Shown in pieces: positions 7,601 through 15,493 of a DNA stretch of 64,000 nt; position 1 is the stretch's first letter; the number at the start of each line of letters is the position of its first letter. The notes under the pieces were generated by a model. It saw only the letters and a list, made by a program, of their open reading frames with translations, did no database searches and was not told the DNA's origin. The DNA lies in assembly GCA_031266665.1 (NCBI GenBank), contig JAISAO010000084.1, forward strand, positions 1 to 64,000, written 5' to 3'. Both the position numbers and the translations under genes were made by a program. This stretch comes from Propionibacteriaceae bacterium (GTDB taxonomy: Bacteria > Actinomycetota > Actinomycetes > Propionibacteriales > Propionibacteriaceae).

Positions 7601-8764
7601 GCGGCCCCGCCCCGGCCCGGGAGGGCCGTGCCCGAACCAGGCCTAGACGGATCGGGGCTGGGTCAGGATGGCGAGCCGAGTTCTAGTCTCACCGCTGTCC
7701 CACCCCGGGACGGCGGGCCGGCCGCCGCCCGCCGTCGTGGCCGCCGGGCGTCGGGGCCGGGATCCTCGGACGCCCCGCCGGCCCGCTCCCAGGTGGCCCG
7801 GGGGGTGGTCCCGCCCGTGCCCCCGTTCTACGGAACTCAAATTGTCAAGGGCGTGGCTCTGGACGAGATCGTTCCCCGGCTGGACCAGAGGGCTTTGTTC
7901 GTCGGCGGTTGGGGGCTCAAGGCCGGCCGGGGGGGACCGAATTACGACCAACTGGTGGCCGAGGCCGGGCGGCCCCGCCTGCGCCACTGGTTGGAGGTGG
8001 CCAAAACCCAACAACTATTCCACCCCGGCGTGGTCTACGGCTACTTCCCAGTCTTCTCCGACGGCTTGGAACTAGTCTTGTTGGACCCGGCGTCGGCCGA
8101 GGACGGCGACCTGGAGCGTGAACTGCTCCGCTTCCACTTCCCGCGCCAGCGCCGCCCCCCCTGGCTGGCCCTGCCGGACTACTTCCGCGACCGGGCGGAG
8201 GCCGCCGCCCAGAGGCCGGACGTCCTAGCACTTCAACTGGTCACCTTGGGCGACGCCGCCACCGCGGCGGCCAACCGCCTCTTCCAAGACGGCGCCTACC
8301 GCGACTACCTGGAATGGCACGGATTGTCGGTCTGGCTGACGGAGGCGCTGGCCGAACTGTGGCACAACCGGGTGCGGCAGGAGCTCAACTTGGTTCAACC
8401 GGCTCCTGGGCCACCGCCTGACCACGGCCTAGAGCCGCCGTTCGGCCGTGATCTTGGGCCGCCGTCGGGCCGTGACCCAGAACCATCAAAGGGCAGTGGC
8501 CCAGAGTCGCCGTCGGGCCGCGACTCGGAGTCGCCGCCGGGCCGTGGCAGCGACCAGCCGGCCCGCCGCCCGGCCGCTCGCGGCGCCCGCTTCTCCTTCG
8601 GCTACCCGGCCTGCCCCGACCTGTCCCAGCGCGCCGGCCTGGTCCGCCTGCTCGACCCGGGCCGGCTGGGCGTGACCTTGTCCGATCAGTTCCAGCTCCA
8701 CCCGGAGCAGTCGACCGACGCCTTGATCGTCCACCACCCGGCCGCCCACTACTTCAAGGTCTGA
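4691..8764 (+). CDS. metH: Cobalamin-dependent methionine synthase
   Basis: 1357 residues, four-module MetH. The homocysteine-binding domain (residues 1-~300) carries LGDGAMGTMIQ, LNCATGP and the zinc Cys pair in GGCCGTTP. The pterin-binding domain starts at VGERANATGSKAF (~430). The cobalamin-binding module has RGDVHDIGKNLVDII, the DxHxxG motif whose His ligates cobalt. The C-terminal activation domain includes FVGGWGLK and FSFGYPACPDL. It transfers methyl from methyltetrahydrofolate to homocysteine via B12 in the cytosol. GTG 4691 directly precedes the conserved start. Odd: a ~120-residue Ala/Val/Gly/Pro linker with AVIGPG-like repeats lies between the first two modules, a low-complexity linker precedes the activation domain, and a charged GRDxxxPSGRD-type insertion sits just before RGARFSFGYP. 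trmI follows after 4 bases. Confidence 0.95.
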   Translation: MTRLRERWGRGVLLGDGAMGTMIQDSQPTAGDFEGCEGCNEVLNLTRPDIVAAIHRAYLEAGADAVTANTFGANLTALADYGLTDRIAELAGAGARLARAAADAASTADWPRFVLGSVGPGTKIASLGQVGYAQLRDAYQVQVEAMAAGGVDAVIIETSQDLLQTKAAVNGARRALRAVGRDLPVIAHVTIETTGTMLVGSDMSAVVASLAPLRVDGLGLNCATGPEEMREHLRQLARLTGLHRSAMPNAGLPQLTAAGAVYPLGPEQFAAQVARQAADFGLDLVGGCCGTTPDHIAALAQALAAWPSPARTPAAVIGPGAVAAAVAGPIAVIGPGVSAESGAVDGPTVVIRAGTVIGSDAVADPDVAVRPGAVIGPSAVIAPGGAAESDASAGSALVVQPAAAPWPDAVASTYSAVDLSQEVAYLAVGERANATGSKAFRQALVEERWEDCVELARQQVVSGAHVIDLSVDTVGRDGRADMAELAARLATAVAAPIMVDSTEPAVIAAGLERLPGRSIVNSVNFEDGDGPDSRYRRTMAAVVEHGAAVVALCIDEAGQARTAERKVEVARRLIADLTGTYGLALSDIIVDCLTFPIATGQDETRRDAIATLEAIRQLKAEFPAVHTLLGLSNVSFGLNPAARRILNSVFLDQARRVGLDLAIVHPGRIVALAELPEIQLQAALDLIHDRRRDGYDPLQDFLELTADVQLAVPADQSDQWAAQPVGERLRRRIVEALFKGLEADLDEALQTTPALTIINQELLAGMRTVGERFGSGQMQLPFVLKSAETMKRAVDYLRPHLGQGANLGKGTLVLATVRGDVHDIGKNLVDIILSNNGYNVVNLGIKQGITEIVDAAEASQADAIGLSGLLVKSTQVMRDNLVELNQRGLATKYPVLLGGAALTRQYVEDDLRALYQGEVHYAQDAFEGLRLMDQLTSRRRQPSQLGAADQSSQPEALLSQPGEPGAVSNTAAPPRPGRAVPEPGLDGSGLGQDGEPSSSLTAVPPRDGGPAAARRRGRRASGPGSSDAPPARSQVARGVVPPVPPFYGTQIVKGVALDEIVPRLDQRALFVGGWGLKAGRGGPNYDQLVAEAGRPRLRHWLEVAKTQQLFHPGVVYGYFPVFSDGLELVLLDPASAEDGDLERELLRFHFPRQRRPPWLALPDYFRDRAEAAAQRPDVLALQLVTLGDAATAAANRLFQDGAYRDYLEWHGLSVWLTEALAELWHNRVRQELNLVQPAPGPPPDHGLEPPFGRDLGPPSGRDPEPSKGSGPESPSGRDSESPPGRGSDQPARRPAARGARFSFGYPACPDLSQRAGLVRLLDPGRLGVTLSDQFQLHPEQSTDALIVHHPAAHYFKV

Positions 8765-8768
8765 TCCC

Positions 8769-10007
8769 ATGAGCCACAACCCGCCGCCCGACGACCCCGC
8801 CGCCGCCCGGACGCCTGAGGACGACTACGCCCCGTCGCCGACCGTCGCCGATCTCGGCCAGCCAGTCCCGGACGTGGCCCCTGCCTCGGACGCTTCCCGA
8901 TCGTCCCACTCCGTGCCGGCCGATCCGTCCGCGCCAACCGACTGGTTGTCCGTGCCGGCCGGCCGATCCGTGGCGGGTGAAGTGTCCTTACCGGGCGACC
9001 GACCCGTGTCAGCCGACCCGTCCTCGGCGGACCTGGCCACTCCCGAGGCCCAACGCGGCGGACCGCTCTTCGGCGGGGTGGTGCGCGGACCCTTCCAGGC
9101 CGGAGAATGGGTCTCGCTGCACGGCGGCGGCAAGCGCCGCTCGGTCAAACTCGTCCCCGGCGCCACCTGGCACACCACCCGGGGCGGCATCAGCCACGAC
9201 GACATCATCGGCGCCCCGGAGGGCCGGGTCTTCACCACCACGGCCGGCTTCCCCCACATCGCCCTGCGCCCGCTGCTGGACGAGTACACGGTGTCGATGC
9301 CCCGCGGTGCCACCGTCGTCTACCCCAAGGACTCCGGCCACATCCTGATGCAGACCGACATCTTCCCCGGCGCCCGGGTGCTGGAGGCCGGGGCCGGATC
9401 GGGCGGCCTGTCGTTGGCCCTGCTGCGCCAGATCGGCCCGGGCGGGCGGCTCTACTCCTACGAGCGCCGGGCCGACTTCGCCGCCATCGCCTCGGCCAAC
9501 GTCGAGCACTTCTTCGGCGGCCCCCACCCGGCTTGGAGGCTGATCGTGGGCGACCTGCTCCAAGCCGACGACGGCCCCCAGGTGGACCGGGCGGTGCTCG
9601 ACCTGCTGGCGCCGTGGGAGTGTGTGGCGACGGTCCACCGGCGGCTGATCCCGGGCGGCTGGCTGTGTTGCTATGTGGCCACCACGACCCAGTTGGGCCG
9701 GACCATGGACACCATCCGGGCGCACGACGGCTGGATGGAGCCGACGGCGGTGGAGGTTAACGTGCGTCAATGGCGGGCCGAGGGCCTGGCCGTCCGCCCC
9801 GGCCACGCCGGTCGCGGCCACACCGGTTTCATCATCACGGCCCGCCGCCTGGCCGACGGCCAAGCCGCGCCGCTGAAACGCCGCCGCCCGGCCCCGGGCG
9901 CCTACGGCCCCGACTACACCGGCCCCCGCCCCCGAGGGGTCGAGCCGGCCGCGCCCGTGGAGGCGACGGCCGATCCCGTTCCACAGTCCGACGACGCTGA
10001 CGATTGA
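8769..10007 (+). CDS. trmI: tRNA (adenine-58-N1)-methyltransferase
   Basis: 412 residues. The TrmI core begins at about residue 100 (GPFQAGEWVSLHGG, SHDDIIGAPEG), with the signature MPRGATVVYPKD, SAM-binding VLEAGAGSGGLSLALL, YERRADFAAIA, and ending GRGHTGFIITARRLA. It makes m1A58 in the T loop of tRNA using SAM. The first ~95 residues are a Pro/Ser/Asp/Ala low-complexity extension absent from typical TrmI (~280 residues), and a ~55-residue disordered tail follows. ATG lies 4 bases after the metH stop, so the two are probably co-transcribed. If the N-terminal extension is mis-called, an internal start near residue 95 would give a canonical protein, but no stop intervenes. Confidence 0.9.
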   Translation: MSHNPPPDDPAAARTPEDDYAPSPTVADLGQPVPDVAPASDASRSSHSVPADPSAPTDWLSVPAGRSVAGEVSLPGDRPVSADPSSADLATPEAQRGGPLFGGVVRGPFQAGEWVSLHGGGKRRSVKLVPGATWHTTRGGISHDDIIGAPEGRVFTTTAGFPHIALRPLLDEYTVSMPRGATVVYPKDSGHILMQTDIFPGARVLEAGAGSGGLSLALLRQIGPGGRLYSYERRADFAAIASANVEHFFGGPHPAWRLIVGDLLQADDGPQVDRAVLDLLAPWECVATVHRRLIPGGWLCCYVATTTQLGRTMDTIRAHDGWMEPTAVEVNVRQWRAEGLAVRPGHAGRGHTGFIITARRLADGQAAPLKRRRPAPGAYGPDYTGPRPRGVEPAAPVEATADPVPQSDDADD

Positions 10008-10153
10008 CCGTCGTCCGGCTGGTGCGAGGCTCGAGTCCTCCTTGATTAGGATCAGGCTGTGGCCGTACACTAGACGCAGCAGGACGCTCCCGCGCAAGCC
10101 TTGAAAGAACAGGCCGTCAGAACGGGCGGGGCCAACGTCCTGCTTTTACTCAT
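10008..10153. other. Short intergenic region with palindrome
   Basis: No gene seen. A perfect 14-bp palindrome ctcatctagatgag (10149-10162) spans the end of the region and includes the TAG stop of the minus-strand toxin fragment. No immunity gene is present here. Confidence 0.35.
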
Positions 10154-10600
10154 CTAGATGAGACAGACCTCTGTCATCGCTCCACCTGAGTGCATAACAA
10201 ACAATCGTTCAATACGCTTCGTCGGGTTGCGCTGGTTGTATTTGGCCAACTGATTGAACAATTTCTGGGTTAACGTCTTGTTGCCGATGTCAATGACGAA
10301 GTTCTTCTTCGGGAGGCCGTGGGCGGTTGATCTGACAACCGTGTCTTTGATCTCATCGGCAATGGTCGAGTACTTGGCCTTCTGGGTTTTCAGCTCGCAT
10401 ATAGGACTGTTCTTGGGCAGCCACACGAAATCGCTTGTCGGCTTGAACGTCACGTCATCACGTGAGATCCATTCTAGGACATCGCTAAGCCCAATATCCG
10501 GGTGGAGTCTCCCCATGCGTTCGCAAAACACGATCTCGTCCGGCTCCAAGATTTCGCCGTGCGTGTCAATCCCGAGGGCCGTCTGACGCGCGTCCCAGTA
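10154..10600 (-). pseudogene. CdiA-type C-terminal nuclease toxin domain, orphan or truncated
   Basis: Sense begins near DETYWDARQTALGID and continues through PTSDFVWLPKNSPICELKTQ, YSTIADEIKDTV, NFVIDIGNKTLTQKLFNQL to the stop. The spaced Asp...GluLeuLys (SDF...CELK) and following IVD-type strand match the PD-(D/E)XK-like CdiA C-terminal tRNase domain family. The stretch is visibly AT-richer than its neighbours, as polymorphic-toxin tips often are. The open frame extends upstream to 10858, but that part is GC-rich, unrelated, and overlaps the start of the DUF5709 gene. No good start codon or ribosome-binding site is seen, so this looks like a displaced toxin cassette. No immunity gene is recognisable next to it. 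Confidence 0.55.
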
Positions 10601-10859
10601 GGTCTCATCTCCGGCCTCCCCCGCCGACGAGGCTGTGAGGCGACTCCGCGCGCGGTGCGGCGGGTTCGGCTCGGGCGACGGTGTGACCACGACGGGAGGT
10701 TTACCAGACTCGCCGCCGTTCTCGCCACTTCGAACTTGCGGCCGGACTGCGACGACCCGCCCCGGACTTCGGCAGGTGGGCGGGGCCGCTTCGAAGGCTG
10801 CGAGCGAAGAGGCCGGGGTCTGGCTGCGGCCGGGGACGGGCTGTGGCAGGATCGGCACT

Positions 10860-11288
10860 ATGAGCGAAGACGCATTCGTGCCCGATGTGGCCGAACAACT
10901 GGACCAGCTCCAAGCCGACGACAGTTTGATCGATCGGGGCGTGGCGGATGTCTTGGACGAGGGCTATATCGCTCAAGACCGCTGGTCGGTGCTCCAGACC
11001 TATGGCAACACCGCCGCCGAGGTGCGCCGGGGCGAGTCCATCGACCGGCAGATCGCGGCCGAGGCCCCGGAGTTGACGGACGAGCCGCTGCCCTGGCGGC
11101 CCGAGCCGGGTCAGGAGACGATGGTCGGCGGCCGGCGGGCCGGCCGATTGGTGGCGGTGGGCGACGGCGGCGACTCCCGGCCCGACACCATGGCCCAAGA
11201 CGTCGGCATCGACGGCGGCGGGGCCAGCGCCGAGGAGGCGGCCATGCACATTGTCGGCTCGGCGGACGAGGACGACCTGGAGGACTGA
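10860..11288 (+). CDS. DUF5709 family protein
   Basis: 142 residues, acidic, with the family signature LDRGVADVLDEGY-like segment (SLIDRGVADVLDEGYIAQDR), YGNTAAEVRRGESIDRQIAAE, and a C-terminal SAEEAAMHIV block. Function is unknown; the family is essentially confined to actinobacteria. It looks cytosolic and partly disordered. ATG 10860 is preceded by a GGA-containing weak ribosome-binding site. The longer frame (from 10635) reads through the antisense side of the toxin fragment and is not conserved. Confidence 0.8.
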   Translation: MSEDAFVPDVAEQLDQLQADDSLIDRGVADVLDEGYIAQDRWSVLQTYGNTAAEVRRGESIDRQIAAEAPELTDEPLPWRPEPGQETMVGGRRAGRLVAVGDGGDSRPDTMAQDVGIDGGGASAEEAAMHIVGSADEDDLED

Positions 11289-11445
11289 GCCCTGATGTGG
11301 GACAAACGCCCGACCGCAGTCGGGCCGACAACCCAGGGGCCGTGTTGCCCGCCCCACGGGCGGCCGATAGGTCGAGGGTAGCTGAGCCCCGAGACGGTCA
11401 CGCCCCGGCCGGGCGTGGCCCGGAGACGACTGGGAGAACTGGGAG

Positions 11446-12114
11446 ATGAGCCGAATGGGAAAGAGCGGCGGCGGTTCGGGGCCTGAGAACGGGGCGACGG
11501 CGGTCACCCTGGACACTCCCGACGGCCCTTTCAGCCTGGTGGCCAGCCTCGGTGCCATCCTCGCCTCCGGCTGGACGGACGACCTGGAGCGGCTGCGGGT
11601 CGACATCCACCCCAGCCTGAGACCGTCCACGGTCGCCCTAGTGCCGGTCGCCGCGGCCAGGGCCGACCCGGCCGCGGCATCGCCCACTGCTTTTACTCCG
11701 GTTACTCCGGTCACGGAGGCCGTGAATGACACTGCCGCCGCCGAAGTGGTCCTGGGCCGGGCCGCCAGCGCCGTCACGGCCTATTACGCCGGCCAACCGG
11801 AGGCGATCATGGACGTGCCGGTGCGCCAGGCGGGGGGCGCCTTCTGGACCGCCGTCTGGCGGAGCCTGCGGCTGATCCCTTACGGCCAACACCTGACTTA
11901 CAGCGAGTTGGCCGCCGCCGCCGGCCGTCCCCGGGCTGTTCGGGCGGCCGGTAGCGCCTGCGCCGGCAACGCCTGCGCTCTGCTGGTGCCCTGCCACCGG
12001 GCCGTCCACACTGATCCCGGGCGGATGGCCTTCGGCTACGGCGTCCCCCTCAAACAACAACTCCTGGCCCGAGAGGCGGCCTGGGCGGGGGCCGGGGAGC
12101 CCGAGGGCGAGTGA
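11446..12114 (+). CDS. ogt: Methylated-DNA-[protein]-cysteine S-methyltransferase
   Basis: 222 residues. The C-terminal domain holds FWTAVWRSLRLIPYGQHLTY (helix-turn-helix region), GRPRAVRAAGSACAGNACAL and the active-site motif VPCHRAV, with the alkyl-accepting Cys at about residue 183. It repairs O6-alkylguanine by suicide transfer to that Cys. The family usually has VPCHRV and NPCALL; here the Asn-Pro is Asn-Ala. The N-terminal half is poorly conserved and contains a PTAFTPVTPVTEAV linker. ATG has a grgagat-type ribosome-binding site (actgggag) just upstream. It stands alone between DUF5709 and a membrane protein. Confidence 0.88.
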   Translation: MSRMGKSGGGSGPENGATAVTLDTPDGPFSLVASLGAILASGWTDDLERLRVDIHPSLRPSTVALVPVAAARADPAAASPTAFTPVTPVTEAVNDTAAAEVVLGRAASAVTAYYAGQPEAIMDVPVRQAGGAFWTAVWRSLRLIPYGQHLTYSELAAAAGRPRAVRAAGSACAGNACALLVPCHRAVHTDPGRMAFGYGVPLKQQLLAREAAWAGAGEPEGE

Positions 12115-12253
12115 GGCCGGTGAGACCGGCGGGCGGCCGGACCACCGGGAAAGTCGGGGCCGGTCGGGAGGGCGAGACCAGTACGGCCGGGCGGCCGAAC
12201 GGCCGGGAGGGCGAAAACTGGGGTCGAAGAGGCCGAGTCTTGGGGGTCCGAGG

Positions 12254-12817
12254 ATGGTGAAGCCGGGGACGGCCGGACGGCTAGAACACCAGGCCGCCCG
12301 GAAGCGGGGGAACGGGGACCGCCGGGAACGGGGGAACGGGACCCGGCGGCGGCAGCGGCGCCAGCCCCAGGGCTTGGAGCGGCTGACCCTCGGCTATCTA
12401 GCCGTCTTGCTGACCTGGTTCGGGGGCGGCCTGGTGGCGGCCGGGGCCAACCCCGTGGTGCGGTCGGCCGGCTGGTGCGCCGACGATCCGACCGAGGGGC
12501 TGTGCCAACCCTTCCTGGTCGGCGCCGCCGCCCTGGTCGGGTCCTGGGGGCTGCTCTGCCTGGTGGCCTGGATCTTCGCCTTCGGGGCCGGCTGGGCCGG
12601 GTGGATCGTCTTGGCCGATCTGGTGGCGCTGCAACTGATCCTCCAAACCAACCAGCTCTGGTGGGCCGCCGGGATGCTGGCGGCCCCGGCCCTGGCCGCC
12701 GTCGTCACCCGCCCGGCCCCTGGTCCGAGGGGCTGGTCCGATTACCTCAAAGCCGGGCTGGCCGGGCTGATCCTGGTCCAGCTCGTGGTCTGGACCACCC
12801 TTTGGCTGACGGGGTGA
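12254..12817 (+). CDS. Small integral membrane protein, unknown
   Basis: 187 residues. A basic, Arg-rich N-terminus (RKRGNGDRRERGNGTRRRQR) is followed by about four hydrophobic segments: LGYLAVLLTWFGGGLVAAGA, FLVGAAALVGSWGLLCLVAW..., GWIVLADLVALQLIL..., and a C-terminal LAGLILVQLVVWTTLWL. A short extracytoplasmic loop carries a potential Cys pair (WCADDPTEGLCQ). Not recognised as a named family. dxs begins 17 bases after it, so they may share a transcript. The start at GTG/ATG 12254 is uncertain; the basic tail could be shorter. Confidence 0.6.
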   Translation: MVKPGTAGRLEHQAARKRGNGDRRERGNGTRRRQRRQPQGLERLTLGYLAVLLTWFGGGLVAAGANPVVRSAGWCADDPTEGLCQPFLVGAAALVGSWGLLCLVAWIFAFGAGWAGWIVLADLVALQLILQTNQLWWAAGMLAAPALAAVVTRPAPGPRGWSDYLKAGLAGLILVQLVVWTTLWLTG

Positions 12818-12834
12818 GCGGGGCGGGGGAGGAT

Positions 12835-14808
12835 ATGGGCGGTTGTTCTCGGGAGAGCTTGTCGCAGCCGCTAAGCTCTGAGGTTGTGGCTTGGCTGCCG
12901 CAGATTAACTGTCCCGAAGATCTTCGCCGACTCACGCTGGAACAGGCGGTGGAGTTGGCGGCTGAGGCGCGTCAATTCCTGATCCAGCAGGTGTCGGTCA
13001 CGGGCGGGCATCTGGGCCCCAATCTGGGGGTGGTGGAGCTGACCCTGGCCCTGCACCGGGTCTTCGACTCGCCCCAGGACCCGATCTTGTTCGACACCGG
13101 CCACCAGGCCTACGTCCACAAGCTGGTGACCGGCCGCCGGGACCTCTTCCCCAGTCTGCGCCAGCCCGGCGGGCTGTCCGGCTACCCGGCGCGGGCCGAG
13201 TCCGAGCACGACTGGATCGAGAACTCCCACGCCTCCACCGCCTTGTCCTGGGGGGCGGGACTGGCCGAGGGTTTCCGCCTGCGCGGCCAGGAGCGCACTG
13301 TGGTGGTGGTGGTGGGCGACGGCGCCCTGACCGGCGGCCTGGCCTGGGAGGCGCTGAACAACATCGCCCTCCAGCCCGACCTGCGCCTGGTGATCGTGGT
13401 CAACGACAACGGCCGCTCCTACGCCCCGACCCGCGGCGGCCTGGCCCGCCACCTCTCCGGGCTGCGCACGGACCAGCGCTACGAGGCCGCGCTCGACTTC
13501 GTCAAGCACACCGTCCAGGCCGCCCCGCTGGTCGGCCGCCCGGCCTACGACCTGCTGCACGGCCTCAAGACCGGCCTGAAAGACGTCCTGGCCCCCCAGG
13601 GGATGTTCTCCGACCTGGGGCTGAAATACGTCGGCCCGGTCGACGGCCACGACCTGGTGGAGCTGGAACGGGTCTTGCAACAGGTCAAGGGCTTCCCCGG
13701 CCCGGTGGTGGTCCATTGCGTGACCGAGAAGGGGCGCGGCTTCGACGCCGCCGAGCGGCACGCCGGCGACCACTTCCACGCCGTCGGCCACATCGACGCC
13801 ACCACCGGCCAATCCCTGGAGCTGGACCAGGGGACGACCTGGACCGAGGCCTTCGCCCGCCAGCTCGAGGCCCTGGGCGACGAGTTCGGTGACATCGTGG
13901 CCCTGTCGGCGGCCATGGTCGAGCCGGTCGGCCTGGGCGGTTTCGCCCGCGCCCACCCCGAGCGGGTGTTCGACGTCGGCATCGCCGAGCAACACGCCGT
14001 GGTCTCGGCGGCCGGCCTGTCGGCGGCCGGCTTCCATCCGGTGGTGGCGGTCTACGCCACCTTCTTGTCCCGGGGCTTCGACCAAATCATGTTCGATGTC
14101 GGCCTGCACCGCCAAGGCGTCACCTTCGTGCTCGACCGGGCCGGCGTCACCGGCCCCGACGGTCCCAGCCACCACGGTGTCTGGGACCTGGTCTGGCTCT
14201 CCCTGGTGCCCGGCATGGCCGTGGCCGCCCCCCGGGACGAGACCCGGCTGCGACTGGCCCTGCGCCAGGCCGTGGCCATCGACGGCCATCCCACGGCCAT
14301 CCGCTTCCCCAAAGGACGATTGCCGGCAGAGTTGCCGGCGGTGGCGGTGGTGGACGGCTTGGACTATCTGTTGGGCGGTCCCGAGGCACAACTGTTGTTG
14401 ATTGGCTTCGGCCCGCTGGCCCATTTGGCCGTGGCCGCCGGGCGGCGGCTGGCCGGCGAGGGCCGGACGGTGGCGGTGGTGGACCCGCTGTGGGTGGCGC
14501 CGCCGTTGCCCGCCCTGGTCCGAGCGGCCCGCGCCAGCCAGCTGGTGGTGACGCTGGAGGACGGGGTGGAACAGGGCGGGGTGGGCCAACAACTGGCCGC
14601 CTTATTGAACCGGGAGGAGTCCGCTCGGCCCGCCCCGGTGGTCAAGACCATGGGCCTGCCGGTCGATTTCCCGCCCCAGGGCGAGCGTGACCAGATCTTG
14701 GCCCAAGCCGGTTTCAGCGTCGATCAGGTGGTGGCGGCGGCCGAGGCCGCCTGGGCCGGCCGGATCACCCCGGCGCGGCGTCAAGACGCTCCCGGGTCGG
14801 CCGCCTAG
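12835..14808 (+). CDS. dxs: 1-deoxy-D-xylulose-5-phosphate synthase
   Basis: 657 residues, normal for DXS. Thiamine-diphosphate enzyme of the MEP isoprenoid pathway condensing pyruvate and glyceraldehyde-3-phosphate. Visible landmarks: TGGHLGPNLGVVELTLALH, DTGHQAYVHKL, the ThDP motif VGDGALTGG...NN, transketolase pyrimidine domain DVGIAEQHAV, DRAGVTGPDGPSHHG, and a C-terminal transketolase domain. ATG 12835 follows a strong ggggagg-type ribosome-binding site. An open frame extends further upstream antisense-like through the membrane-protein gene and is discounted. DUF3000 and RNase D follow within 11 bases, a neighbourhood conserved in actinobacteria. Confidence 0.95.
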   Translation: MGGCSRESLSQPLSSEVVAWLPQINCPEDLRRLTLEQAVELAAEARQFLIQQVSVTGGHLGPNLGVVELTLALHRVFDSPQDPILFDTGHQAYVHKLVTGRRDLFPSLRQPGGLSGYPARAESEHDWIENSHASTALSWGAGLAEGFRLRGQERTVVVVVGDGALTGGLAWEALNNIALQPDLRLVIVVNDNGRSYAPTRGGLARHLSGLRTDQRYEAALDFVKHTVQAAPLVGRPAYDLLHGLKTGLKDVLAPQGMFSDLGLKYVGPVDGHDLVELERVLQQVKGFPGPVVVHCVTEKGRGFDAAERHAGDHFHAVGHIDATTGQSLELDQGTTWTEAFARQLEALGDEFGDIVALSAAMVEPVGLGGFARAHPERVFDVGIAEQHAVVSAAGLSAAGFHPVVAVYATFLSRGFDQIMFDVGLHRQGVTFVLDRAGVTGPDGPSHHGVWDLVWLSLVPGMAVAAPRDETRLRLALRQAVAIDGHPTAIRFPKGRLPAELPAVAVVDGLDYLLGGPEAQLLLIGFGPLAHLAVAAGRRLAGEGRTVAVVDPLWVAPPLPALVRAARASQLVVTLEDGVEQGGVGQQLAALLNREESARPAPVVKTMGLPVDFPPQGERDQILAQAGFSVDQVVAAAEAAWAGRITPARRQDAPGSAA

Positions 14809-14818
14809 CCTTGTCAAC

Positions 14819-15493
14819 GTGGTTGCCACTGTCTCGCCTCCAGAGCCTTCGTCGGTCTTCCAAACCGCTCTGGCCGAGTGGGAGGCCTTCGCCTGGTCGT
14901 CTCGGGTGACGCTGGAGCGCCTGCCCGCCCCGACCGCCGTAGCCCGATGGTCGGCCGCCCTCGAGATCACGGTCCAGGCCGCCGCCCCGGACAGCGCCGA
15001 GGCCGTCTTCACGGCCGGCGCGGAGGATTGCTGGGGCCGCCTGACCCTGCTGCACCAGCCGGAGGGCGACCCGGACTGGGAGGGTGATTTTCGTTTGGTG
15101 GCCTTGATCCAGGCCCCCATTGACGAGCCCAGTGCCATCGACCCCTACCGGCCCCTGGCCGACTGGAACCGCCTGTTGGAGCAGTTGGACGAGCGTCAGG
15201 CCGGTTTCCGCGCCCCCAGCGGCACCGTCACCGCCAGTCTGAACCAGTCTTTCGGCGGCTTGGCCGACCGCCCGCCTAGACAAGAGGTCGAGCTGCGAGT
15301 CTCCTGGACGCCGGAACTGGCGGCCGGCGGCGGTCTGACGGCCCACCTGGCCGCCTGGCAGGACACGGTTGTTTTGATGGCCGGCCGGCCGGTCGAGGAA
15401 TTGTCCGGGGGAGAATTGGCCGCCATCGTCCCCGGCCCCGGGTCACCGCCTAGGTCGGGCTGGTTGGCCCCGGCGGGAGGGTTGTCGGTGTGA
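14819..15493 (+). CDS. DUF3000 family protein
   Basis: 224 residues. Motifs typical of DUF3000: FQTALAEWEAFAWSSRVTLE, LPAPTAVARWSAALEITV, and a tail ending SGWLAPAGGLSV. Function unknown; the gene is found next to RNase D across actinobacteria. GTG 14819 is the first usable start after the dxs stop (10-base gap). The stop overlaps the GTG of the RNase D gene by 4 bases, implying translational coupling. Confidence 0.8.
   Translation: MVATVSPPEPSSVFQTALAEWEAFAWSSRVTLERLPAPTAVARWSAALEITVQAAAPDSAEAVFTAGAEDCWGRLTLLHQPEGDPDWEGDFRLVALIQAPIDEPSAIDPYRPLADWNRLLEQLDERQAGFRAPSGTVTASLNQSFGGLADRPPRQEVELRVSWTPELAAGGGLTAHLAAWQDTVVLMAGRPVEELSGGELAAIVPGPGSPPRSGWLAPAGGLSV

Noticed and set aside
10635-10859. 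Extending the DUF5709 gene upstream to 10635
   Set aside because: The added residues are not family-like and lie over the antisense toxin fragment; ATG 10860 has the conserved start.
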